This document shows positions 55,401-64,000 of a stretch of 64,000 nt of DNA, piece by piece. Position 1 is the first letter of the stretch. The number at the start of each line of letters is the position of its first letter. The position numbers and the translations under genes were made by a program. The stretch is from Bacteroidota bacterium (GTDB lineage: Bacteria > Bacteroidota > Bacteroidia > Bacteroidales > ML635J-15), in the NCBI GenBank assembly GCA_029558535.1, contig JAKQEK010000453.1:1-64000 (forward strand), in the 5' to 3' direction. Under the pieces are notes generated by a model, which searched no databases, was not told the DNA's origin, and saw only the letters and a program-made list of their open reading frames with translations.

Positions 55401-56727
55401 AACATATTGTTTAAAATCAGGAGGTATAACCCATAATGAAAATTCAACTATAGCAATAGAATTGCAGGTTGTTTCGTCTGGAACAATAAGTTTCTTTAAA
55501 AAAGTATCATCTGAAACGAATTATGATTTTCTTAAATTTTATATAGATGGGTATGAAAAGGGTTCATGGTCAGGAGAAATTGAATGGTCAGAGAATACCT
55601 ATTCGGTGTCAGCCGGCATACACAATTTTAAATGGACTTATAGTAAAGATGTTTCTGTAAGTACAAATTCGGATTGTGCCTGGATTGATTATATTGAATT
55701 CCCATCAATATTTGATGCCGATCCCGAATTGTTGGTTAGTCATAGCGAGGTTGAAAAAACGCTTAATCTGGGACAAACAGGAACTGAAACAATTAATATT
55801 TCAAATGTTGGAGGAGGAATTATTAATTATGAAATTCAAATTACTGATGATGTCCCTTGGTTAAGAAGTGATCGTAGTATTGCAGGATCAAGTATGTCAT
55901 GTTCTGAAGATAGTTTTTATGCAGGAGATACCGTTGAATGGTTGTTCACTGCAAGTGCAATGTCATCGGATAATGAATGGATCAAAAGTATAAATATGAC
56001 TTTCCCTTCAGGATTTATTATTGATTCACTTACTCATTTCTTAGATCAATCTGAAGATACACTTTTATTAATTAGTGGGGAACCAGGAGATGGAGGAGAA
56101 TTTACATGGTTCGGCGAGAATGGGGATGGCTGGGGACTTATAACCCCAAATGAAAATGCTCACGCCACAGTTTTTGGACATATTTCAGAAGATTTTCAGG
56201 ATAAAATGACGATATATTATACTTTGCAAGGAGAAATTTATGGTTCAGAGCCTCATCAGGTAAACGACTCCATTGAAATGTTTAATTTTGGTCCCAGAGT
56301 TAATTGGTTAACTGTTAATCCATTACAAGGCGATTTAGGAATTGGCAATGAGGATGAGATTGTTCTTAATTTTAACAGCACTGGTTTGAATCCGGGGATT
56401 TATACTTGTGATCTGAGGATATATACAAATCTTGAAAATCTTGTAATACCGGTTGAATTGACAGTTACAAATCAAGTAGGACTTGAAATGCCAATATTGA
56501 ATGATATAAAAGCATATCCTAACCCTACTACAGGTAAGGTTTATTTTGAGTCTGAATCAGAAATACTAGGAATTGAAGTATATACAAATATTGGTCAAAA
56601 GATATTTACTTTTAATCCCAAAGAGAATAGATTTGAAATAGATTTGGGTAGAAGTTCAGCAGGTATATACTTTATTAAAGTGATTACAGATTCCGAAATT
56701 TATAATACAAAAATTATTGTTCAATAG
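52471..56727 (+). CDS. Large T9SS-exported C1-like cysteine peptidase
   Basis: A 1418-residue protein with a signal peptide (about 1-19). The papain-like domain (about 60-320) holds Cys81 (Y-S-C-G-Q-A-A-C), His243 (S-P-N-H-G-L-T-I-T-G) and Asn290 (M-C-N-T-Y-S), with the same 162- and 47-residue spacings as its paralogue at 50008. A calcium-loop-like segment sits between His and Asn. Downstream come a YDP/jelly-roll-like segment (about 520-700), CARDB-like repeats (about 730-940, IEYEVSTLDDEFIEWGETVN), a MAM/jelly-roll module (about 950-1080, with W-A-Y-Y-G-D-E-P-W), a BACON-like region (about 1090-1330, with VPWLRSDRSI and VNWLTVNPLQGDLG), and a sorting domain (about 1340-1418, IKAYPNPTTGKVYFES). 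This layout recalls gingipain-like multidomain exoproteins. The substrate is unknown. Confidence 0.85.
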   Translation: MKRLILCVLFSAFSFYIFSQIEEKTNQPKLPVLSSKQILELSSLPELKLPSGYKNKSIPYEVDNTIQTCYSGLFLQDLYSCGQAACVANGFTYEINRVRGLDGSLVQNKYPTHFAWNWENGGGGYSGASYYHSMLLLKKVGSPNMQTYGGAHNTGGEKRWMTGYDSYYAGMHNRISKAKAIKCNTEEGILTLKHWLNDHLDGSDVGGIAFFYSQYQNPSTNLPDGTEHAGEKVCISWGASPNHGLTITGYNDSIRWDYNGDGQYTNNIDITDDGIVDVRDWEIGGFKMCNTYSTPYNGWMMYRTLALASTEGGIWNNTVNVLFPIKEYSPSLTAKVRIYYTNRWRIKIIAGYSTNLSASEPDYYMTFPIVDYQGGELGMQGASDEASREIELGLDITPFLNIIPSATPVKFFFQVHETDPEGWGSGYIRNFSVIDYTSGSPVEYVSGDVNVSIIHNSVTTVSVNHTPVFNKPEITTDVLPTANVYHQYSHQMEASGGSSPYRWEFDQDYTMTEISTAIPVPTTELTGTLINLPFDFPFYGETYNYFYLTNTGLIDFSGETYSLPYNNNSLSNYSVRFLNRKGIAAFYSTTECSTYYSQDADNYIIRWVGTNIDVSLKLKSDGTVTIYYNNCSPAPSVVWNSGVSYGDLGNYILTPLSGSSTPISSVGYTFEPKFPPDFFSLSEEGLLTAVPDVELLAYPLNFKITDANGLINRKTIPISTEGLIIEYEVSTLDDEFIEWGETVNMNLDLRNATEETIHDLVLTLSCENPDVVFTDNTQNVGDLTAFQEMEISNSFVFNTNYNFYNGQEINLHLIAQAVENTWEFDIIYPVFTADIAIAEYFVDDFDNNRLDIDETSDVYYVFENAGGSELYDMIVTVSSSDPFISINDNYDESGDLLAGESINAYFNFTAHSDCPPGHVAILNFHIEGANNYEKDITGYITVDQILEDWETNSFDTYNWAYYGDEPWFITTELPYEGTYCLKSGGITHNENSTIAIELQVVSSGTISFFKKVSSETNYDFLKFYIDGYEKGSWSGEIEWSENTYSVSAGIHNFKWTYSKDVSVSTNSDCAWIDYIEFPSIFDADPELLVSHSEVEKTLNLGQTGTETINISNVGGGIINYEIQITDDVPWLRSDRSIAGSSMSCSEDSFYAGDTVEWLFTASAMSSDNEWIKSINMTFPSGFIIDSLTHFLDQSEDTLLLISGEPGDGGEFTWFGENGDGWGLITPNENAHATVFGHISEDFQDKMTIYYTLQGEIYGSEPHQVNDSIEMFNFGPRVNWLTVNPLQGDLGIGNEDEIVLNFNSTGLNPGIYTCDLRIYTNLENLVIPVELTVTNQVGLEMPILNDIKAYPNPTTGKVYFESESEILGIEVYTNIGQKIFTFNPKENRFEIDLGRSSAGIYFIKVITDSEIYNTKIIVQ

Positions 56728-56814
56728 TTCTATATGAAGTTATGTGATAAGTATAAATTATTTATTTTGATGCAACTTATTTAGTGTATTATTTGTTTAT
56801 TTGAAAAAAGAAAA

Positions 56815-58881
56815 ATGAAAGAAATACTTGTTTTATTTGTGATGTTGTTTTTTTCCGTTTCATTTTTTGCTCAAGAGGACGAGACATGGCATTGTGCAAC
56901 AGATGAGGTGTATTGGGAACTGCTAAAAAATAATCCTGAAATTCTTATAGAAAGACAAAAGCTTGATGAATTTGTTCAGGATTATATTAAAAACAACCCT
57001 AAAGATGATGAAATATATGTTATACCTGTTGTTTTTCATGTTGTTCATGATTATGGAGTTGAGAATATTTCATATGAACAGATTTTAGCCGCAGTAGATT
57101 TTATGAATACAGACTACAGACTTCAGCGTTCAGATACAAATACAATTCATCCTGCGTTTAAAAGCATTGCAGCCGACACACACATCGAGTTTAGATTAGC
57201 TAGAATTGATCCAAACGGAGATTGTACAATAGGAGTTACAAGAACAGTATCAGAAACTACTTATGGTGGTGGCGAGGAGGCTAAACAAGCTGCACCTAGT
57301 TGGCCATCAGATAAATATTTAAATATTTGGACAGTTAATTCTTTGGGTGGTGGAGCCGCAGGTTGGTCCTATTATCCTGGAACTGCACCATATGGAAGAG
57401 ATGGAATTATTTTAATACACGATTATGTTGGTGTTACAGGCACTAGTACTATGGGGCATGGGAGTGTTCTTACACATGAAGCAGGCCATTATCTCAATTT
57501 ACCGCATCCGTGGGGAAGTACTAATGACCCGGAAGTGCCAAGTAATTGTGATATTGACGATGGAATTGAAGATACTCCTAATACAATAGGTCATACTTCA
57601 TGTAATTTGTATGCGGTTACTTGTGGTTCGTTGGATAATGTCCAGAATTTTATGGAATATTCATACTGCTATAAGATGTTTACTCAAGGACAAAGTAATG
57701 TGATGAGAGCAACCCTAAATTCAAGCGTTTCAGGAAGGAATAATTTACATTCTCCGGCTAATTTAATTGCTACCGGTACAAATGACGGATATGAACCTCA
57801 AATATGTGCTCCAATTGCGGACTTTAAAGCAACCAGAAAATTGGGTTGTCAAGGCTTTACTGTTCAATATAATAATCTTACTTACAATACAGATTTTATC
57901 GGTTATTATAACTGGACTTTTGAAGGTGGAGAACCATCGTCTTCGAATGATTCTGATCCTGTAGTTGTTTATAACGAAAAAGGTCTATTTGATGCTCAGC
58001 TTTATGTTGAAAATCCTACTGATTTTGATTCAAAATTAATTGCTGACTATATAAGAATTTATGATCCTATTGATGGAATTTCTTTACCTTACACTGAAAG
58101 TTTTGAGACTGCTAATTTTCCATTTATTACCGGTAATAGCGACAACGATTTTTATCTGGTTGAAGAAGGAGAAAAGCATTGGGAGCAGACCTCAGTCGGA
58201 TATAGTGGTAAATCCATAAAAATTGTAAATAAATACAATGATGTAGGTACAAAAAATAAAATATATCTGCCAAATATTTATATTGAAGATGACAATCAAA
58301 CAATACAGGTTAGCATGAAAATAGCCTATGGCAGAATTGAGTCAAATTACGCTGACCGATTGAAGTTTTATGTTTCAACGGCCTGTGGTGATTCACTAAA
58401 GATTAAATACGTTCTTTCAGCCTCGTCAATTACATCCACTTATGTTTCATCATATACTACATATACTCCCACTGCAGAGGATTGGAAAACCCACACATTT
58501 ACAATTAATCCAAATTCTTTGCAAGGTAATAATCTTCGATTTGTGATTGAAGCTGAGTCAGGAGGAGGTAGTGCCATCTATATTGACGATGTAAGTTTTG
58601 AAATTATTTCTACCGATAATAGTGATAATATTTTAGTAAATCAGTTAAGTATTTATCCAAATCCATGTACAGACGAGCTATATGTTCAAAACTCTGAAAG
58701 TGGAAAGGAATTAACAATGAAGTTAACTGATTATACCGGAAAAGTATTAGCTGAAGGCACTTCATCAGACTATTTAATTTCTGCAGATTATCTTATTAGC
58801 AATTTGCCTGCAGGAATGTACTTTTTGATAATTGAAAGTTCAACTGAAAATAAAGTATATAAGATTATCAAGGGATTATAA
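56815..58881 (+). CDS. T9SS-exported M43 (cytophagalysin/pappalysin-type) zinc metalloprotease
   Basis: A 688-residue protein with a signal peptide (about 1-19, ending F-F-A-Q). A propeptide-like segment (about 25-70) precedes VIPVVFHVVHDYG, the typical start of the M43 catalytic domain. The metzincin zinc site is H-E-A-G-H-Y-L-N-L-P-H, with ligands His221, His225 and His231 and catalytic Glu222. The Met-turn is N-F-M-E-Y-S-Y-C near 280. Pairs of cysteines (C-N-L-Y-A-V-T-C) fit the family. A PKD-like module (about 335-420), a jelly-roll (about 425-600) and a type A sorting domain (about 610-688, LSIYPNPCTDELYVQNS) follow. It digests extracellular protein after T9SS export. The gene follows the C1-like genes by 87 bases, possibly with its own promoter. 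Confidence 0.9.
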   Translation: MKEILVLFVMLFFSVSFFAQEDETWHCATDEVYWELLKNNPEILIERQKLDEFVQDYIKNNPKDDEIYVIPVVFHVVHDYGVENISYEQILAAVDFMNTDYRLQRSDTNTIHPAFKSIAADTHIEFRLARIDPNGDCTIGVTRTVSETTYGGGEEAKQAAPSWPSDKYLNIWTVNSLGGGAAGWSYYPGTAPYGRDGIILIHDYVGVTGTSTMGHGSVLTHEAGHYLNLPHPWGSTNDPEVPSNCDIDDGIEDTPNTIGHTSCNLYAVTCGSLDNVQNFMEYSYCYKMFTQGQSNVMRATLNSSVSGRNNLHSPANLIATGTNDGYEPQICAPIADFKATRKLGCQGFTVQYNNLTYNTDFIGYYNWTFEGGEPSSSNDSDPVVVYNEKGLFDAQLYVENPTDFDSKLIADYIRIYDPIDGISLPYTESFETANFPFITGNSDNDFYLVEEGEKHWEQTSVGYSGKSIKIVNKYNDVGTKNKIYLPNIYIEDDNQTIQVSMKIAYGRIESNYADRLKFYVSTACGDSLKIKYVLSASSITSTYVSSYTTYTPTAEDWKTHTFTINPNSLQGNNLRFVIEAESGGGSAIYIDDVSFEIISTDNSDNILVNQLSIYPNPCTDELYVQNSESGKELTMKLTDYTGKVLAEGTSSDYLISADYLISNLPAGMYFLIIESSTENKVYKIIKGL

Positions 58882-58885
58882 AATT

Positions 58886-60007
58886 TTATTTCTTCTTCCC
58901 TCTGAACGAAAATCCAATTCCCGGTTCAATATAATGTGCTTTAAAACCAAAAGCTTTTATGCTTAAATTGACGAAGATGTAATCACAAACATAATATCTC
59001 GCACCTATTCTAGTATAAAAACGATCTCCCGGTTTTACTTTATTATAATAATATACTCCGGCAAATGTGACTAACTCCAGTCTGTTGTATATCAGGTGAT
59101 GACCAATACTTACGCCACTTCTTAAAATATCGGAAACTTCATCGTAGTATTTTATTAAAACATTCCAATTAGTATCAAAATAATAAAAAAGGTTACTGTT
59201 ATAGAATAAATCAGCCGAAATTCCAACTTTTCCAATTCCCGAATATTGATAGTTATATCCACAGGCAATTGTACTGCATGGAAAACCTCCTCCGCGACCT
59301 TCGGGTTGTATTGAATATTCATCTGATACGGTATAAGTTCCCATAGCCCAAAACTCATGTGGACTGAGGTTTTCGCGTGAGTATTCTTTGTAATCCAGAT
59401 TTTCGTAATTTGCTATCTCTTTAGATATTGCAAGTCCCATGTATAACTGATTTAGTCCCAGATTCGGTTTTCTTACCGAACCATTTGAATAATGGATTAA
59501 ACCACCTGTCAATTTTAAATCCAATCCTGTTTTTTCAAAATGGTAACTCCCTGCAAGGTTAAAATTGAAATAAAAGCACAAATGTGTCCCTAAAGCAATG
59601 TTTTGAGGATTTAAATATCTATCATATCTTTTTGTTAAATAAGCAAGTCCCGGATTTAATCTTGTGTGGAAGCTAAAAGCTGAATTTCCGGCAATAATAA
59701 AATCCATAATGGAATAAATTGAATATGCATTGCCTAAAACTGTTGGATTGCCCAGATTTTCGAAACTTATTCCTACACCTTTGTATGGGAAATTATATTT
59801 TGCATTAAAAAATTGCGGATTTGTATTCCGAAAAAGTATGTTTATTTCACAACCAGAAGTGTATTTTTGAGCAAGAGGTTCCATTCCAATACGATGTGGA
59901 GCTACAAATCCGGCAAAAGGCTTTATTTCTGCTAAAATCTGTTTCTGGGAGTTAGCTGTATGATATATTATTAGAAAAATTATCAGTATTGAATACTTCT
60001 TTATCAT
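58886..60007 (-). CDS. PagL-like lipid A 3-O-deacylase/acyloxyacyl hydrolase barrel
   Basis: A 373-residue outer-membrane protein with a signal peptide (about 1-20, ending A-N-S-Q). Amphipathic strands alternate through the length, and HYSNGSVRKPNLGLNQ begins at His172. The His-x-Ser-Asn core is the PagL active-site motif (His and Ser of the catalytic site). PagL removes an acyl chain from lipid A, weakening host recognition. The protein is about twice the length of Pseudomonas PagL, as usual in Bacteroidota relatives. It overlaps the upstream SAM hydroxide adenosyltransferase gene by four bases (ATGA) and converges on the M43 gene with four bases between. Confidence 0.82.
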   Translation of the reverse strand: MIKKYSILIIFLIIYHTANSQKQILAEIKPFAGFVAPHRIGMEPLAQKYTSGCEINILFRNTNPQFFNAKYNFPYKGVGISFENLGNPTVLGNAYSIYSIMDFIIAGNSAFSFHTRLNPGLAYLTKRYDRYLNPQNIALGTHLCFYFNFNLAGSYHFEKTGLDLKLTGGLIHYSNGSVRKPNLGLNQLYMGLAISKEIANYENLDYKEYSRENLSPHEFWAMGTYTVSDEYSIQPEGRGGGFPCSTIACGYNYQYSGIGKVGISADLFYNSNLFYYFDTNWNVLIKYYDEVSDILRSGVSIGHHLIYNRLELVTFAGVYYYNKVKPGDRFYTRIGARYYVCDYIFVNLSIKAFGFKAHYIEPGIGFSFRGKKK

Positions 60008-60786
60008 TTAAATCTTATTCTAATAGCAGATTTTCTATTTAAACTGAGTAATTGCGAAGCTTTTCCTTCACGGATAGCTATTTCAAGAAGCCCCAGCGAA
60101 TTAAAAATACAAACAAGTTCCCCCTTATCAACACTTTTGTAAGAAGGATGTATTTTGTCTGTTTTTAATAGATTGGTGTTTAATAAAATCTCAAATTTTC
60201 TTCCAGCTACATTTTCTTCGAAGATTTCTTTTGTAATGTTTGTAATTGCATTAAAATATGAATCTATGTAAATAACCTCTCCATTTATCATATCCGGTTC
60301 TATTTGGGCTGTCAATCCGGTATATCTGTTTACATCGTCAACGACATTGCCTAAATCTTTCAGATTCTCATTTTTACTGATGTAAACTGCAATATCTGAG
60401 AAGACAGTCAACTCGGTAAAGCAACAACCATCAAAGGCAAAACCAGTTTCAATAATTACAACAATTTCGGGTTTGTGTTCAAAAATAAGACCTGTGCAAC
60501 CATTATCGTTACAAATAAAATATTGCGAATCATATTTTGCTACCAGAATTTTTCCATTTATATCGGGTTCGCTGTCAACTCCGATGATGTGAATTGTGCC
60601 AGCAGGAAATTTTTTGTACACACTTTTTAAAACAAATGCCGCCTGAGATACAGAAAAAGATTCTATATCATGACTAATATCAACAAAAACAATATCAGGA
60701 ACCTTAGCAATAATAGAGGCTTTGACAGCGCCTATATAATAATCGCTGTTGTTCCAGTCAGTTGTAAATGTTATTATTCGTCCCAA
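60004..60786 (-). CDS. SAM hydroxide adenosyltransferase (DUF62 family)
   Basis: A 260-residue protein of the fluorinase/chlorinase superfamily. MGRIITFTTDWNNSDYYIGA at the N-terminus, FVDISHDIESFSVSQAAFVL near 34-53 and HIIGVDSEPD near 66-75 match the family. NGEVIYIDSYFNAITNI near 168-184 closes the SAM-binding trimer site. Members without halogenase residues hydrolyse S-adenosylmethionine to adenosine and methionine using hydroxide, and this is the expected activity. The physiological purpose is unclear. The gene is first in a two-gene unit with the PagL-like gene. Confidence 0.88.
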   Translation of the reverse strand: MGRIITFTTDWNNSDYYIGAVKASIIAKVPDIVFVDISHDIESFSVSQAAFVLKSVYKKFPAGTIHIIGVDSEPDINGKILVAKYDSQYFICNDNGCTGLIFEHKPEIVVIIETGFAFDGCCFTELTVFSDIAVYISKNENLKDLGNVVDDVNRYTGLTAQIEPDMINGEVIYIDSYFNAITNITKEIFEENVAGRKFEILLNTNLLKTDKIHPSYKSVDKGELVCIFNSLGLLEIAIREGKASQLLSLNRKSAIRIRFK

Positions 60787-60888
60787 TTTTTAATGTTAAA
60801 AATTTTTGAAAACTCGCAAAAAAAAATCACAGTTTAAAGTTAAAAATTAGTTTTATTTGTTACTGCAAATCTATTATTAATTTATCAG

Positions 60889-61830
60889 ATGACCGAAAAA
60901 ACTATATTGATCGAAATTGAAGACTTGAATAAATTTTATGGAGTACGTGAAGTCAATCTGACAGAACTAACGAAACACTTCCCTAGATTAAAAATTATTG
61001 CACGTGGTGATATTATAAAATTAGTCGGTGATGAAAATGAGATACTAACCTTTGAAGAAAAACTGAATGGTTTAATTAGTCATTTTCATAAATACAACCG
61101 ATTAAATGTAAATGACATCAAGGAGATATTAAATAATGGAGATGGTACAGTTTTGCAGTCTGAAGAAAACGGGGTGTTATTATATAGTGTAAATGGTAAA
61201 CCGATAAAAGCCCGAACAAAGAATCAAAAAGTATTGGTAGATGAATTTAGGAAAAATGATTTGCTGTTTGCAATTGGTCCGGCAGGAACGGGTAAAACCT
61301 ATACTGCAATTGCACTTGCCGTTCAGGCATTAAAAGAAATGCAGGTTAAGAGAATTATTTTATCAAGACCGGCTGTTGAAGCAGGTGAAAATTTAGGGTT
61401 TTTACCCGGTGATGTTCGCGAAAAACTCGATCCTTATCTTCAGCCTTTATATGACGCTTTGCTTGATATGATTCCTTACAAAAAGCTGGAAAAATACATG
61501 GAAGAAAAAGTCATTCAGATAGCTCCTCTGGCATTTATGAGAGGCAGAACTTTAAGCGATGCTTTTGTTATTCTTGATGAGGCTCAGAATGCTTCCTATA
61601 CTCAGTTAAAGATGTTCCTGACAAGAATGGGCGAGAACTCAAAATTTATTGTTACAGGCGACCTTACTCAAATTGACCTTCCAAAAAAGTCAGATTCAGG
61701 TTTACTATCTGCCTCGAAAGTTCTTGAAGGAATTCCGGAAATTTCTTTTGTAGTATTTGACAAGAGTGATATTATCAGACATAAAGTGGTAAGTAAAATT
61801 GTGGATGCATACGAAAAAAATGAAAAATAA
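60889..61830 (+). CDS. phoH: PhoH-family ATPase
   Basis: A 313-residue cytosolic P-loop NTPase. A small N-terminal KH-like part (about 1-95) precedes the PhoH core, with Walker [12 protein letters not shown] near 132-142, [18 protein letters not shown] near 164-181, and the Walker [10 protein letters not shown] near 226. [15 protein letters not shown] near 254 completes the ATP site. PhoH proteins act in RNA handling with YbeY/YbeZ-like partners in many bacteria, though ybeY is not adjacent. The stop lies five bases before the purC ATG chosen here. Confidence 0.93.
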   Translation: MTEKTILIEIEDLNKFYGVREVNLTELTKHFPRLKIIARGDIIKLVGDENEILTFEEKLNGLISHFHKYNRLNVNDIKEILNNGDGTVLQSEENGVLLYSVNGKPIKARTKNQKVLVDEFRKNDLLFAIGPAGTGKTYTAIALAVQALKEMQVKRIILSRPAVEAGENLGFLPGDVREKLDPYLQPLYDALLDMIPYKKLEKYMEEKVIQIAPLAFMRGRTLSDAFVILDEAQNASYTQLKMFLTRMGENSKFIVTGDLTQIDLPKKSDSGLLSASKVLEGIPEISFVVFDKSDIIRHKVVSKIVDAYEKNEK

Positions 61831-61834
61831 TCTT

Positions 61835-62785
61835 ATGAGAGCACTAACAAAAACGAATTTCAGTTTTAAAAATCAAAAAAGCCTCTACGTTGGCAAAGTC
61901 AGAGACGTGTACAATATTAATGATGATGTTCTGGTTATGGTTGTAACTGATAGGATTTCGGCATTTGATGTTGTTTTACCAAAAGGAATTCCGTTTAAGG
62001 GGCAGGTTTTAAACCAGATTGCTTCAAAATTTCTTGACGCAACTGCCGATATTGTTCCAAATTGGAAAATTGACAGTCCTGATCCTATGGTAACAATTGG
62101 ACATAAGTGCGAATCATATCCTGTCGAAATGATTGTCAGGAATTATCTTACCGGAAGTTCGTGGCGTGAATATAAAAACGGAGCAAGAGAAATTTGTGGG
62201 GTTAAGATTCCTGATGGAATGAGAGAACATCAGGCATTTGATAAACCTATTCTCACTCCTACAACAAAAGCAGAACTCGGTTTGCACGACGAAAATATCT
62301 CAAGAGAAGAAATTATTGCACAAGGGTATGTAAATGAAGAAGAATACGTAAAATTAGAAGAATATTCACTAAAGCTTTTTGCCCGCGGACAGGAAATTGC
62401 AAAAAAGATGGGCTTGATTTTGGTTGATACCAAGTACGAATTTGGCAAAAAAGATGGTAAAATATATCTGATTGACGAAATTCACACTCCGGATTCATCA
62501 CGATATTTCTATCTGGATTCCTATCAGGAGAGATTTGATAAAGGCGAAAATCAACGTCAGCTTTCAAAAGAATTTGTTCGCGAGTGGCTGATGGCTAATA
62601 ATTTCAAAGGACAACCCGGGGAGACAGTCCCTGAAATGACTGAAGAAATTGTTGCAGGAATATCAGACAGGTATATTGAACTTTACGAAAAAATTACAGG
62701 CGAAAAGTTTGTCAAGGCAGATTCTGAAAATCTGGAAGACAGAATTTATAATAATGTATGTAAGAGTTTTAATAAATTGCTGTAA
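61835..62785 (+). CDS. purC: SAICAR synthase (phosphoribosylaminoimidazole-succinocarboxamide synthase)
   Basis: Joins CAIR and aspartate with ATP in purine synthesis. The start is set at ATG 61835, giving [20 protein letters not shown] (316 residues), which matches the family start. Upstream in-frame starts (TTG 61799, ATG 61805, ATG 61820) all lie inside phoH and fit less well. The core motifs are [20 protein letters not shown] near residues 20-39, [20 protein letters not shown]-like block, [16 protein letters not shown], and [20 protein letters not shown]. The length is that of the long (eukaryote-like) PurC form seen in Bacteroidota. It is probably co-transcribed with phoH. Confidence 0.95.
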   Translation: MRALTKTNFSFKNQKSLYVGKVRDVYNINDDVLVMVVTDRISAFDVVLPKGIPFKGQVLNQIASKFLDATADIVPNWKIDSPDPMVTIGHKCESYPVEMIVRNYLTGSSWREYKNGAREICGVKIPDGMREHQAFDKPILTPTTKAELGLHDENISREEIIAQGYVNEEEYVKLEEYSLKLFARGQEIAKKMGLILVDTKYEFGKKDGKIYLIDEIHTPDSSRYFYLDSYQERFDKGENQRQLSKEFVREWLMANNFKGQPGETVPEMTEEIVAGISDRYIELYEKITGEKFVKADSENLEDRIYNNVCKSFNKLL

Positions 62786-62787
62786 CA

Positions 62788-63501
62788 TCATTGTTGTTCA
62801 CACAAATACTCAACTGCAACAGCAGCACACATGCAACCGAAAATTACCGGCATATAACTGATGGTACCGGCATTCGATTTTTTATTTATGCTTTCCTCTT
62901 CGATTACTGTTTCTTTGTTAGTTATTTCATCGGAATAAACAACTTGTATGCCCTCGTAAATGCCTAATCTGTGAAGTCTTTTACGCAACATCCGGGCAAG
63001 TCCGCAATTATTCGATTTTGATATGTCATCTATTTTAATTTTTCTCGGATCGGTTTTACCACCCGAACCCATTGAACTTACCAATGGAATTTTATTTTGA
63101 TAACATATTCGGATAAGATTTAGTTTTGGCGAAAGTGTATCAATAGCATCTATTACAAAATCCCAACCTTCGAGAAGTGTCTGTTCTAAAATTTCATCAC
63201 GCAAATAAACATTTCTAGTTTCAATATTCAATTCTTTATTAATTTCATATAAGCGTTTGCTAAACTCATCGGTTTTTGCTTTTCCGATATTTTTATGGGT
63301 AGCTATAATTTGTCGGTTGATATTTGTTTCAGAAATTATGTCTGCATCAACAATGCAAATATTTCCAATCCCTGCTCTGACAAGTTGCTCTGCAGCGGCA
63401 CCGCCAACTCCTCCAAGTCCACAAACCAATACTTTTGAATTTCTTAATTTGTCATACTTATCAGGACCAAGCAATAATTCTGTACGTTCATACCAACTCA
63501 T
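62788..63501 (-). CDS. tcdA: tRNA threonylcarbamoyladenosine dehydratase
   Basis: A 237-residue E1-like ThiF/HesA-family enzyme. WYERTELLLGPDKYDKLRNS at the N-terminus, the nucleotide-binding GLGGVGGAAAEQLVRAGIG near 28-46, DADIISETNINRQIIATH near 52-69 and DAIDTLSPKLNLI near 115 match TcdA (CsdL). TcdA cyclises t6A in tRNA to ct6A using ATP. The length (about 240) and lack of a rhodanese domain fit TcdA rather than MoeB. It overlaps the TatD gene by four bases (ATGA) and converges on purC. Confidence 0.93.
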   Translation of the reverse strand: MSWYERTELLLGPDKYDKLRNSKVLVCGLGGVGGAAAEQLVRAGIGNICIVDADIISETNINRQIIATHKNIGKAKTDEFSKRLYEINKELNIETRNVYLRDEILEQTLLEGWDFVIDAIDTLSPKLNLIRICYQNKIPLVSSMGSGGKTDPRKIKIDDISKSNNCGLARMLRKRLHRLGIYEGIQVVYSDEITNKETVIEEESINKKSNAGTISYMPVIFGCMCAAVAVEYLCEQQ

Positions 63502-64000
63502 ATTCCCATGATTTTGAGGTTTATTTCTACATATTTTTTCAAATCGGACAAAGACATAGAAAACTGTTTTGCAGCAAAATTATAAATACTTTCAATATCT
63601 GAATTTTTGTCGTCAGTCTCGAGAAAAAGGTTTTCAGTCGGAATAATTTTGAATAGATTTTCTGCTTTTTCAATATTTTGTAATACTGTTTCGGATATAG
63701 AAAAACAAAACTCATTTTTTACTAGTTCTTTTGCTATGGTTATTTTACCGTTAAATCCATGAATTATCCAAACATTTTCGGGCTTAAGCTGTGATTTTAT
63801 TTTAATTAATTGATTATAAAACTTTACACAATGAATAATGAGTGGCAAATTGTATTTCTCGCTTATTTCAACATGTCTTAGAAAAATCTTTGTTTGCAAC
63901 TCAATGTCAACGGGCGATTTTGGATCAAAACCTGTTTCACCAATAGCTACTAATTTTTTCTCTTTTGCTAGTACTTCAATTTTTGATAAGTCTTTGTCGT
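63498..64000 (-). CDS. TatD-family metal-dependent hydrolase (5' part beyond window end)
   Basis: The minus-strand frame is open to base 64000, so the N-terminus is outside the window. The TTG at 63899 is internal. Visible motifs are AIGETGFDPKSP (near the window edge), NLPLIIHCVKFYNQLI, IIHGFNGKITIA and NLFLETDDKNSD, the metal-binding Glu, His, His and Asp positions of TatD nucleases. Some contacts differ from the consensus (HCFSG is HGFNG). TatD proteins are DNases or tRNA 3' processing factors. The gene overlaps tcdA by four bases. Confidence 0.88.
   Translation of the reverse strand, partial: DKDLSKIEVLAKEKKLVAIGETGFDPKSPVDIELQTKIFLRHVEISEKYNLPLIIHCVKFYNQLIKIKSQLKPENVWIIHGFNGKITIAKELVKNEFCFSISETVLQNIEKAENLFKIIPTENLFLETDDKNSDIESIYNFAAKQFSMSLSDLKKYVEINLKIMGI

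Noticed and set aside
61799-61834. Longer purC start overlapping phoH
   Set aside because: The extra residues do not match the family start, whereas ATG 61835 does.

Overview
The window looks like a chromosomal stretch of a Bacteroidota bacterium, most likely class Bacteroidia. The DNA is AT-rich. Seven reading frames end in a type IX secretion (T9SS) C-terminal sorting domain. Promoter-like TAnnTTTG boxes lie upstream of many genes and Shine-Dalgarno sequences are scarce. SecA, ComEC, the OmpA/PD40 proteins and the FISUMP-type lipoprotein-like proteins are all of the Bacteroidota form. The gene at each edge is cut by the window. No rRNA, tRNA, CRISPR array, prophage or classic insertion sequence was seen. 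The only mobile-type gene is one RAYT transposase.

Layout. 1-4200: end of a PP-loop ATPase gene, then comEC, a TPR lipoprotein, def and ruvX on the minus strand. 4325-8551: a surface choice-of-anchor-L/SprB protein and a carboxyltransferase of the pyruvate/oxaloacetate type whose biotinyl domain lacks the biotinylated lysine. 8563-15173: a tight minus-strand operon of a NodU/CmcH carbamoyltransferase, a membrane-anchored SGNH hydrolase-like protein and two paralogous radical SAM enzymes. 15261-17975: NR kinase-like ATPase, pnuC and a C-terminal processing protease. 18187-23751: a cobalamin riboswitch followed by two T9SS-exported proteins, a BtuB-type receptor and a BtuG-like propeller lipoprotein, read as a B12 capture operon. 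23990-25525: a histidine ammonia-lyase family enzyme with ACG where ASG forms the cofactor. 25645-28599: four small envelope/secreted proteins. 28600-33859: a TPR protein and two tandem PorE-like OmpA/PD40 proteins. 33945-41815: secA, xseB, an MFS transporter, guaA and a YCF48-like lipoprotein. 42001-44371: two glycosyltransferases. 44415-45158: the RAYT gene, carrying a GC-rich perfect palindrome inside its coding sequence. 45340-47850: a single ORF joining MEMO, AMMECR1 and radical SAM domains. 47924-49933: uvrB. 50008-58881: three T9SS-exported peptidase-type proteins (two C1-like, one M43). 58886-64000: PagL-like deacylase, SAM hydroxide adenosyltransferase, phoH, purC, tcdA and the end of a TatD gene.

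How it fits together. Housekeeping genes (def, ruvX, secA, xseB, guaA, uvrB, purC, tcdA) alternate with envelope and secretion functions. The T9SS cargo proteins and the PorE-like periplasmic/outer-membrane proteins belong to one export economy. The B12 operon is the clearest regulated system, because its riboswitch is directly readable. The best candidates for undescribed biology are the three-domain MEMO-AMMECR1-radical SAM fusion with an export-like N-terminus, the carbamoyltransferase/SGNH/double radical SAM operon, the T9SS-linked B12 capture proteins, and the palindrome carried in frame inside the RAYT gene. Domain assignments were made by eye from motifs, and no database search was run.
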